From: Xanthobacter oligotrophicus
Lineage (GTDB): Bacteria > Pseudomonadota > Alphaproteobacteria > Rhizobiales > Xanthobacteraceae
Assembly: GCF_008364685.1 (NCBI RefSeq)
Contig: NZ_VTTL01000003.1
Coordinates: 124,001 to 188,000 of the forward strand
Length of the DNA stretch: 64,000 nucleotides
Direction of reading: 5' to 3'
How positions within the stretch are numbered: the first letter of the stretch is position 1; each line of letters opens with the position of its first letter. Shown piece by piece: positions 1 to 7,067 of the stretch. The notes under the pieces were generated by a model. That model saw only the letters and a list, made by a program, of their open reading frames with translations, was not told the DNA's origin and did no database searches. The position numbers and the translations under genes were made by a program.

Positions 1-424
1 CCACCCGGCGCCGGTGCTCATCCACGAGCCGCGACTTGCGGCGCGGATCCTTGCGCGGCATGGGAGACGTGGGACTGACGATGATCGTCACCTCGCCCGC
101 AGGCGAGACGCCGAGCATCCCGAAACCAAGGCGTCGACACAGGTTGCGGAAACGCGAGTCGCTTTCCCGTCCGTTTCCGCGCGCCGATGTGCGCGCTGCG
201 AGCCAGACCTCGTCGCAGGCGGTAGCGCGGTCGACGGCCTGGAGGACGAGTTCCAGATTGAAGCTGAGCTTCAATTCCCCGATGACCACGATCGGTATTC
301 CGTCTCCTGCAAGCGCAACCAGGTCGCAGCCGCCGACCTCGCCTTTGACGGCAAAGCCGAGGCCTTCCAGAAACGCTTTCACCGGCGGATAAAGGGATGT
401 CTCCAGGATACGCTCTCCGTCATC
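1..424 (-). CDS. DUF2161 family PD-(D/E)XK-like protein (partial, C-terminus off window)
   Basis: Reading the minus strand leftwards from about 424 gives an open frame with the segments LETSLYPPVKAFLEGLGF, EVGGCDLVALAG, VVIGELKLSFNLELVLQAV and ACDEVWLAARTS. These match my memory of the DUF2161 family, which is predicted to adopt a PD-(D/E)XK nuclease-like fold; the D in GGCDLVAL and the ExK in GELK fit such an active site. The C-terminus lies beyond base 1. The start is unclear: no ATG lies in frame near 424, and the frame stays open upstream inside the methyltransferase gene, with a CTG at 445 as one option. The gene overlaps the end of that methyltransferase in another frame, so the two are probably translationally coupled. 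Function is unknown. Confidence 0.72.
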
Positions 425-1136
425 AGGCCGGCCTGTGCCGGGCAGGGCCGGGAGGGCGAACCTCCGGATTGGTGGCGATCCAGATGATATGGCGCGCGCC
501 CCCGCGCCCTCCATTGGCCCGCACCCGCGCCTCTTCGACGCCAAACCCCGCCTTGCGAAGCCGCTGGGTGAAATTTTGGTCCGGTCTCGATGACCAGACG
601 GCCAGCAAGCCGCCGGGTCGCAGCGCCGCCCTGGCCGCGTTGAGGCCGGCACTATCGTAAAGCCGGTCGTTGGCCGCGCGTGTCAGCCCTTCGGGTCCGT
701 TGTCGACATCAAGCAGGATCGCATCGAACGTCGCCCGGCCGGCGCGGATCGGGCCGCTCACGTCCTCTTCGCGGATGCTGACGCGCGGATTGGTCAGGCA
801 ACCTGCGAAGATCTCCGCCATGGGGCCCCGCGCCCACGCAACCACCGCCGGCACCAGTTCCGCCACGGTGACACGGGCATCGGGCCCGAGTTCGGCGAGC
901 GCCGCGCGAAGGGTAAAACCCATGCCCAGCCCCCCGATGAGCACATGTGGCTTGGGGCGGTCCCGAAGCCTGGCGCAGACCATCGTGGCGAGCGCCTCTT
1001 CCGACCCGCTGAGGCGACTGTTCATCAGCTCGATGGAGCCGGCCATGATCGAGAATTCCGCGCCGCGCTGCATCAGGCGGAGCTGGCCGCCGCCATCGGG
1101 CACTTGCGCGGTGTCGAGCTGCAACCAGGGGATCAC
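423..1136 (-). CDS. Spermidine synthase-like SAM-dependent methyltransferase
   Basis: A 237-residue protein with a class I SAM-binding fold. HVLIGGLGMGFTLRAAL (about 65-81) is the glycine-rich motif I, an acidic strand end follows at VAELVPAVV, and ILLDVDNGPEG is the motif IV region. The layout resembles spermidine-synthase-like proteins that often lack the polyamine-specific residues, so the substrate cannot be named. It starts at a GTG and is followed, with overlap, by the DUF2161 gene, forming a two-gene minus-strand unit. Nothing upstream suggests a pathway. Confident about the fold, not about the reaction. Confidence 0.75.
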   Translation of the reverse strand: MIPWLQLDTAQVPDGGGQLRLMQRGAEFSIMAGSIELMNSRLSGSEEALATMVCARLRDRPKPHVLIGGLGMGFTLRAALAELGPDARVTVAELVPAVVAWARGPMAEIFAGCLTNPRVSIREEDVSGPIRAGRATFDAILLDVDNGPEGLTRAANDRLYDSAGLNAARAALRPGGLLAVWSSRPDQNFTQRLRKAGFGVEEARVRANGGRGGARHIIWIATNPEVRPPGPARHRPA

Positions 1137-1649
1137 GGGTCACTCTTCGGTTGAGGATCGCGTTTCGCGAGCCGCCGTATATAGGCCAAACCTCCGTCCC
1201 CCCGCCACCGGCGAGGAGACGACCACGTACCGTCTCTCGATGAGCGGGCTGGTGTCCCAAGTTGAGGTTTAAGGCGAAGCAGAGGTCCCACTGACCGCTT
1301 TCGCCGTGCCCGACCGCGCCAGGAGCAGGCGTTGGCTCGGTTACGGGATCCGAACCTTCAGAGAGCGGCCACCCTCCAGAACGCTGAGTGTCCACACGGC
1401 ACTGGGCTTCTCGCTAGAGACGTGCGGCGGAGACGCGAGAGAGACCATCCGCGCCCTCCTTGTCGGGCAACAGGAGCGACCAGAGGCCGCCCGTATGCGG
1501 CATGCCGGCGGGGAGTTGGTCGCCGGCTCGTGAGAGCCGCGCACCATGCCCGATTTTGTGTCGCGTGGTGACCCGGTGGTGACCCAGATCCGCCGCCAAG
1601 GAACGGGGGCTTCCCCGCGCCGCACAAGTCCAGGATTTTATTTAAGAAA
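1137..1649. other. Intergenic region downstream of tRNA-Arg
   Basis: This 513-base stretch shows only short open frames with no recognisable protein. It sits just past the 3' end of tRNA-Arg, a common integration site. However, no integrase, no direct repeat of the tRNA end and no change in base composition was found. A short duplication, GTGACCCGGTGGTGACCC, lies near 1567. Nothing further is supported. Confidence 0.4.
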
Positions 1650-1726
<77 letters not shown>

Positions 1727-2073
1727 CTGCTGCTGCAGGGCTTACGCGGATTTTCCACGAGAGAAAAGCTCTCCCGGACCATCCTTGCAAGACACTGAAC
1801 TTACAAACTCTTGTCTTCTCGCCTGACACACCGGCCGGAGTGGCATCCGCCCTTGGAAGGCGATGCTGCTTCTGGCTGGCAGACCGACGCGTGGCGCGGA
1901 CGTCACTTCGGCCTTCATACTGGAAGCCGTCGCGGGCGGCAACAGGCGTCGGGACCTGTGGCCGCGGCGTCCCCAATGGATCTCCCGGAGCTCGGCCACA
2001 TCGCCCGCGCGCCAGGACCAGGACCCGGCCGGAACAATCCGTCGGCTGAGCCGGCGCAGGCTCCTTCTTGAAT
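1727..2073. other. Intergenic region between tRNA-Arg and the malonate regulator
   Basis: This 347-base stretch must hold the tRNA promoter (reading leftwards) and the 3' end of the GntR gene. No convincing -10/-35 pair, terminator hairpin or small gene was seen. Several short frames cross it but show no start signal or recognisable sequence. Confidence 0.35.
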
Positions 2074-2793
2074 TTAGAGGGCGCTGCCCGACGAAGCCTC
2101 GGCTTGCGCCTGCAAGGCCGCGAGCAGGGCCATGAAACGCTCGCCCAGAACCTGGACATGGGCGCGCATCCGCTCCGCAGCCCCAACGCCGTCGCCGGCG
2201 GAAAGCGCCGCCATGATGGCCTCGTGTTCGGCGAAGGACGCCTCCATGCGGCGCGGCACGTTGAGCTGCAGCCGGCGATAGGGCCGCAATGCCCGCTGCA
2301 GGCGCAGGGCCTCGCCATGGATCACGCGATTGCCGGTGGCGGCATAGATGGCGGCGTGGAACGCAGCATTGGCCGTATAATAAGCGGATGGGTCCCCTGC
2401 CGCCACCGCCGCCCCGCAGGCGGCATGGGCGCAGGCCAGGGCGGCACGATCGGCGGCTCCCATGCGCTGGGCAGCCAGGCGCGCGCAGGCGGCTTCCAGT
2501 TCCTCCATGAGCTCGAAGGATTCCAGCAGCTCGCGGGGGCCAAGCAGCACTACGAAGGCGCCGCGGCGCGGGCGGATCTCGATGAGGCCCGAGGCGGACA
2601 GCTGGATCAAGGCTTCGCGGATCGGCGTTCGCGATACGCCGAAGCGCTCGGCGAGCCCCACCTCGTCGAGCCTCTGGCCCGGTCGCAGCCGGCCGGAGAC
2701 GATGTCCTCCTCCAGCGCCTCCCTCAGCCTCGGGGTCTGCTCGCCGCGCACGATCCGCCTCCGTTCGCTCCATCGTCGCTGCGCCGACGCCAA
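2074..2793 (-). CDS. GntR-family regulator, FadR/FCD type, of the malonate locus (MatR/MdcY-like)
   Basis: A 239-residue regulator. An N-terminal winged helix-turn-helix (about 20-85, with RLDEVGLAERFGVSRTPIREAL) is followed by an all-helical FCD ligand domain whose metal/ligand residues include the D and H of ANAAFHAAIY and the H of FAEHEAIM. It is transcribed divergently from malonyl-CoA decarboxylase, the arrangement of MatR in rhizobial malonate operons, so it probably represses matAB and itself until malonate or a derivative binds. The first possible start is TTG at 2793; a GTG at 2751 is an alternative and would still keep the DNA-binding domain. A 26-bp palindrome lies 12 bases upstream of the TTG. 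Specific function is inferred from context. Confidence 0.85.
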   Translation of the reverse strand: MASAQRRWSERRRIVRGEQTPRLREALEEDIVSGRLRPGQRLDEVGLAERFGVSRTPIREALIQLSASGLIEIRPRRGAFVVLLGPRELLESFELMEELEAACARLAAQRMGAADRAALACAHAACGAAVAAGDPSAYYTANAAFHAAIYAATGNRVIHGEALRLQRALRPYRRLQLNVPRRMEASFAEHEAIMAALSAGDGVGAAERMRAHVQVLGERFMALLAALQAQAEASSGSAL

Positions 2794-2804
2794 GGATGCA
2801 CTTA

Positions 2805-2830
2805 CAATAATCTTGTATACAAGATTATTG
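2805..2830. promoter_or_regulatory. 26-bp perfect palindrome, probable GntR (MatR) operator
   Basis: The half-site CAATAATCTTGTA is followed directly by its exact reverse complement. The core TTGTATACAA is the type of site bound by FCD-class GntR proteins, and it resembles the TCTTGTATACA site I recall for rhizobial MatR. It lies between the divergent regulator and matA. Its right end overlaps TTGACA (2828-2833), a good -35 box reading towards matA, so bound repressor would block RNA polymerase. Confidence 0.85.
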
Positions 2831-2856
2831 ACAAAAAATCCAAACTGGATTTCATT
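2828..2856 (+). promoter_or_regulatory. Candidate matA promoter (-35 overlapping the operator)
   Basis: TTGACA at 2828-2833 is a consensus -35 box inside the right arm of the palindrome. With 17-base spacing the -10 position reads TTCATT (2851-2856), a weak match. The start codon of matA is about 190 bases further on, leaving a long leader in which no riboswitch or clear small gene was recognised. Confidence 0.5.
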
Positions 2857-3047
2857 CCATGCATCCTAGTCGCAGAGGTCGCCATGCCCCATCCTTCCTC
2901 GCGGCACCGTCCACGCGCCGCAGCGCCCGGACGCCCTCAGCCGAAAGAGATGGGGCATGCGGCGCACGCGCGCCTTGCCATTGCCGGTTTCCCGCTCTCC
3001 CATAGGCGCTTCGACAGCGGGCTCTGAGACCACGGCGGGGCGATGCG

Positions 3048-4418
3048 ATGAGTTCCAACACTTCCTTCTTCGGCGACCTCCTCACCTCCATCGCGGAGCG
3101 CGGGCGCTCGCTGCTCGACCGGTCGAGCCGGGTGTCCGGCGCCACCAAGGCGGCGACCCTGGTGGAGCGGTGCGAGCAGCTTCTCTCCGGCCGGGGCGAG
3201 GCCTCCGGCGTGGCGCTGGCCTCCGACATCCTGGACCGTTACGCCCGCATGAAGACCGGCGAGCGCATCGCCTTCTTCGAGGCGCTGGCGGAGACCTTCG
3301 GGCCGGACCGGGCGCGGCTTGAAAAAGCCATCGAGAGCTACGGCCGCACCGGCTCGGACGCGGCGGCGGCCGAACTCCATCTCGCCAGCGAGCCGCGCCG
3401 GCAGGAACTGTTCCGCCGGTTCAACCTCGGCCCCGGCGCGACCCTCTCCCTGGTGCGCATGCGCGAGAATCTCATGGACGCCCTCGTCCATCGCCGCGAT
3501 CTTGCCGCCGTGGACCGGGATTTCGGCCATCTGTTCTCGTCCTGGTTCAACCGGGGGTTTCTCGTGCTGCGCCGCATCGACTGGTCGACGCCCGCCAACG
3601 TGCTGGAAAAGATCATCCGCTACGAGGCGGTGCACGCCATCCGCGACTGGAACGATCTGCGCGCCCGCGTGGATACGCCGGACCGGCGCTGCTACGCCTT
3701 CTTCCACCCCGCCCTGGTGGACGAGCCGCTGATCTTCGTGGAAGTGGCGCTGATGAAGGACATTCCCGGCGGCATCGCCCCGGTGCTGGACCAATCGCGC
3801 GCGCATCTGGAGCCGGAAAAGGCCACCACCGCGGTGTTCTATTCCATCTCCAACTGCCAGCGCGGGCTCGGCGGCGTGTCCTTCGGCAACTTCCTGATCA
3901 AGCAGGTGGTGGAGGAGATCTCCCGCGAGATCCCCTCGCTCTCCACCTTCGTCACGCTCTCCCCCGTGCCCGGCTTCCGCGCCTGGCTGGATGCCGAGCG
4001 CAAGGCGGAGAATTCCCCCGCGCTCACCGCCCTCGATCGCGAGGCGCTGGCGGCGCTCGATGCCCCGGACTGGGCCGAGAAGGCGGAGACGCGCGAGGCG
4101 CTGGTGCCGGTGCTCTCGGCGGCGGCGGCCTATTATTTCCTCGTCGCCCGCACCACCAAAGGCAAGCCGGTGGACCCGGTGGCGCGCTTCCACCTTGGCA
4201 ACGGGGCACGGCTGGAGCGCATCAACCCCATGGGCGACCTCTCGCCCAAGGGCATCGCCCAGGCCGCCGGGCTGATGGTGAACTACCGCTATGTGCTGGC
4301 GGACATCGAGAAGAACCACGAAGCCTTCCTCGGCAAGGGCGAGGTGGTGGCGAGCGGGCCGGTGAAGAAGCTGCTGAAGGCCGAGGCCGCCAGCCGCGCG
4401 CTCGTTCCCACCTCCTGA
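3048..4418 (+). CDS. matA: Malonyl-CoA decarboxylase
   Basis: A 456-residue enzyme that converts malonyl-CoA to acetyl-CoA and CO2. It has the two-domain layout of the MCD family: a helical N-terminal domain, then a GNAT-like C-terminal domain. FVTLSPVPGF carries the catalytic serine (about Ser305), and ARFHLGNGARLERINPMGD carries the catalytic histidine (about His382). The ATG follows GGCGGGGCGATGCG, a modest ribosome site. The gene is 61 bases upstream of malonyl-CoA synthetase, so the pair activates malonate and decarboxylates it to acetyl-CoA. Length is normal for the bacterial family. Confidence 0.95.
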   Translation: MSSNTSFFGDLLTSIAERGRSLLDRSSRVSGATKAATLVERCEQLLSGRGEASGVALASDILDRYARMKTGERIAFFEALAETFGPDRARLEKAIESYGRTGSDAAAAELHLASEPRRQELFRRFNLGPGATLSLVRMRENLMDALVHRRDLAAVDRDFGHLFSSWFNRGFLVLRRIDWSTPANVLEKIIRYEAVHAIRDWNDLRARVDTPDRRCYAFFHPALVDEPLIFVEVALMKDIPGGIAPVLDQSRAHLEPEKATTAVFYSISNCQRGLGGVSFGNFLIKQVVEEISREIPSLSTFVTLSPVPGFRAWLDAERKAENSPALTALDREALAALDAPDWAEKAETREALVPVLSAAAAYYFLVARTTKGKPVDPVARFHLGNGARLERINPMGDLSPKGIAQAAGLMVNYRYVLADIEKNHEAFLGKGEVVASGPVKKLLKAEAASRALVPTS

Positions 4419-4479
4419 AGCAGGACGGACCAAACCAGATCGGCCCCCGGAAGAAGGGGCCGATGGCACGAGAGAAACG

Positions 4480-6009
4480 ATGAGCGACAACCATCTCTTC
4501 GGCGCCATCCGCGCCGCCATGCCCGCCCTCGACACCCCGCTCGCCAGCCTCATAGACGGGCGGGTGGAGACCTATGGCGATGCGCTGGCGCTTTCCGCCC
4601 GCCTCGCCCACCTGCTGGTGGCGCGCGGCGTGAAGCCCGGCGACCGGGTGGCGGTGCAGGTGGAGAAGTCCTGGCCCGCCCTCGCGCTCTATCTCGCCAC
4701 GGTGCGCGCCGGCGGCGTCTACCTGCCGCTCAACACCGCCTACACCCTGAACGAGGTGGAGTATTTCCTCTCGGACGCGGAGCCCACGCTCTTCGTCTGC
4801 CCGCCCCACATCGAGGCCGACGCCCGCGCCCTGGCGACGCGTCTCGGCGTGCCCTCCATCGAGACGCTGGGCGCCGACGGCACCGGATCGCTGACGGACG
4901 GGGCCGCGAACCTGCCCACGGAATTTGCCGACGTGCCGCGCGGGCCGGAAGACCTCGGCGGCATCCTCTACACCTCCGGCACCACGGGCCGCGCCAAGGG
5001 CGCCATGCTGAGCCACGACAACCTCTTGTCCAACGCCCTGACGCTGAAGGACGAATGGCGGTTCACGGGCGACGACGTGCTGCTCCACGCCCTGCCCATC
5101 TTCCACACCCACGGGCTGTTCGTGGCCTCCAACATCGTGCTTCTGGCCGGCGCCGCCATGATCTTCCGGGCGAAGTTCGATCCGCGCGAGGCGCTGGAGC
5201 TGATGGCGGCGGGCAAGGCGACGAGCCTGATGGGCGTGCCCACCTTCTACACCCGCCTCCTCGACCAGCCCGGCCTCACCAGCGAAGCGACGGCGAAGAT
5301 GCGCCTGTTCGTCTCCGGCTCTGCGCCGCTTTTGGCGGAGACCCATCGCGCCTTCTTCGAGCGCACCGGCCACGCCATTCTCGAACGCTACGGCATGACC
5401 GAGACCGGCATGAATACCTCCAACCCCTATGACGGCGACCGCATCGCCGGCACCGTGGGCTTCCCCCTGCCCGGCATCTCCCTGCGCGTCACCGATCCGG
5501 AGAGCGGGCGGGTGCTGTCCACTGACGACATCGGCATGATCGAGGTGAAGGGCCCCAACGTCTTCAAGGGCTACTGGCGCATGCCGGAGAAGACGGCGGC
5601 GGAATTCCGCGACGGCTTCTTCATCACCGGCGATCTCGGCAAGATCGACGCCAGGGGCTACGTGCACATCGTCGGCCGGGGCAAGGACCTCGTCATCACC
5701 GGCGGCTTCAATGTCTATCCCAAGGAAGTGGAAGGCGAGATCGACGCCATTCCCGGCGTCGCGGAAAGCGCGGTGATCGGCGTGCCCCACCCCGATTTCG
5801 GCGAGGGCGTCACCGCCGTGGTGGTGAAGGTGGCAGGCGCCAGCCTGACCGAGGCGGACATCCACGCCGCGCTGGAGAGCCGGCTCGCCAAGTTCAAGCA
5901 GCCCAAGCGCGTGTTCTTCGTAGCCGAACTGCCGCGCAACACCATGGGCAAGGTGCAGAAGAACGTGCTGCGCGACACCTACAAGGACATCTTCCGCGCC
6001 GTAGCGTGA
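4480..6009 (+). CDS. matB: Malonyl-CoA synthetase (malonate-CoA ligase)
   Basis: A 509-residue acyl-adenylate-forming ligase that makes malonyl-CoA from malonate, CoA and ATP. Visible motifs are the P-loop LYTSGTTGRAKGAML (about 163-177), the YGMTETGM adenine-binding segment, GDLGKIDARGYVHIVGR (hinge and ribose-binding Asp), GGFNVYPKEVE, and the C-terminal catalytic lysine in NTMGKVQKN (about Lys491). It follows matA in what must be one operon. The third member of the classical operon, the carrier MatC, is not found downstream: after the stop the next genes read the other way. Confidence 0.94.
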   Translation: MSDNHLFGAIRAAMPALDTPLASLIDGRVETYGDALALSARLAHLLVARGVKPGDRVAVQVEKSWPALALYLATVRAGGVYLPLNTAYTLNEVEYFLSDAEPTLFVCPPHIEADARALATRLGVPSIETLGADGTGSLTDGAANLPTEFADVPRGPEDLGGILYTSGTTGRAKGAMLSHDNLLSNALTLKDEWRFTGDDVLLHALPIFHTHGLFVASNIVLLAGAAMIFRAKFDPREALELMAAGKATSLMGVPTFYTRLLDQPGLTSEATAKMRLFVSGSAPLLAETHRAFFERTGHAILERYGMTETGMNTSNPYDGDRIAGTVGFPLPGISLRVTDPESGRVLSTDDIGMIEVKGPNVFKGYWRMPEKTAAEFRDGFFITGDLGKIDARGYVHIVGRGKDLVITGGFNVYPKEVEGEIDAIPGVAESAVIGVPHPDFGEGVTAVVVKVAGASLTEADIHAALESRLAKFKQPKRVFFVAELPRNTMGKVQKNVLRDTYKDIFRAVA

Positions 6010-6113
6010 AGCGCGCTCATGCCAGCGGTCCCGGTCTTTGACCGGCGCCGGGGGCGCTCAGGCGCCGCACAGCCTTGCGGCAACGCGTGTTCTTGCGGCA
6101 ACGCGTGTTGGCC

Positions 6114-6998
6114 TCACCGCACCACGGGGGCCACGTCCACGCCTACGGACAGGCGATGGTCGCCGGAGGTGACGATCACCCCGTCCACCGGCGCCACATC
6201 GGCATAGTCGCGGCCGACGGCGAGGATGATGTGGTCGTCCCCCACCGGAATGGCATTGGTGGGATCAAGGCCGATCCAGCCCGCCTCCGGCCCGCACCAG
6301 ATCTCCACCCACGCGTGGGTGGCGTCCGCCCCTTCCAGGCGCGGCTGGCCCTCCGGCGGGATGGTGCGCAGATAGCCCGACACATAGCGCGCCGGCAGGC
6401 CGAGGCCGCGCAGGCCGGCGATCATCACCTGGGCGAAGTCCTGGCACACACCGGCCTTGGCGGCGAACGCCTCGTGGGGCGGGGTGGCCACATGGGTCGC
6501 GCCGGGCTGGTAGGTGAAATCCTCGTACACCCGATGCATCAGTTCCAGCCCCGCCTCGAGCACCGGGCGGTCGCCGCGGAAGCTGGTGGCCGTCCACTCG
6601 GTGATCTCGGTGTCGAGCGGCACCGCGCGGCTCGGGAACAGGCCGTGGGCCGCCGCATCCGGGCCGAGGTCCGCCTCCTCCAGCGCCGCGGCGCGCACGT
6701 CGTCCACCAGCAGCGTCTCCTCCGGGTCCGGCAGGGCGGTGGAGGTCACGTCCACCCGGCTGCGGGTGGTAAGCGAGAGATGGCCGTGGGGCTGGTCGAT
6801 GGTGAGCCAGGTGAGGCCGTTGCCGAAGAAGTCGATGCCGTGCTCCAGCTCCGCCGGATCGGGATCGATGTCGAGGATGTGGGCGATGACGTGCTGGTGG
6901 CCGATGCGGTCCACCGGCGTCATGCGCAGCACCTGCCGCACCACCCGCACGGGCACCTGATAGCTGTAGGTGGTGGTCTGGCGGATGTCGTAGAGCAT
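6114..6998 (-). CDS. Transglutaminase-like protein of the alpha-E/ATP-grasp cluster
   Basis: A 294-residue protein with a bacterial transglutaminase N-terminal domain (from MLYDIRQTTTYSYQ) and a transglutaminase-like core. The catalytic triad is complete: Cys185 in AGVCQDFAQ, His228 in ATHAWVEIW and Asp245 in GLDPTN. An upstream in-frame start at 7055 exists, but AGGAAGGGAC just before 6998 and the family start MLYDI favour 6998. It lies 69 bases after the ATP-grasp/alpha-E fusion on the same strand. In related clusters such proteins are thought to be peptidases or peptide-transferring enzymes acting on the product of the ligase; the real substrate is unknown. No signal peptide is seen, so it is probably cytoplasmic. 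Confidence 0.86.
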   Translation of the reverse strand: MLYDIRQTTTYSYQVPVRVVRQVLRMTPVDRIGHQHVIAHILDIDPDPAELEHGIDFFGNGLTWLTIDQPHGHLSLTTRSRVDVTSTALPDPEETLLVDDVRAAALEEADLGPDAAAHGLFPSRAVPLDTEITEWTATSFRGDRPVLEAGLELMHRVYEDFTYQPGATHVATPPHEAFAAKAGVCQDFAQVMIAGLRGLGLPARYVSGYLRTIPPEGQPRLEGADATHAWVEIWCGPEAGWIGLDPTNAIPVGDDHIILAVGRDYADVAPVDGVIVTSGDHRLSVGVDVAPVVR

Positions 6999-7067
6999 CT
7001 GTCCCTTCCTCGCGGATCCCTCGGATGCGCCGCATCCGGGATCCCTCTTGCTCAATCGCCGCGCGGG

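Noticed and set aside
2884-3027. A 47-codon plus-strand frame in the matA leader
   Set aside because: The product is rich in His/Pro/Arg with no recognisable feature, and no ribosome site precedes its ATG.
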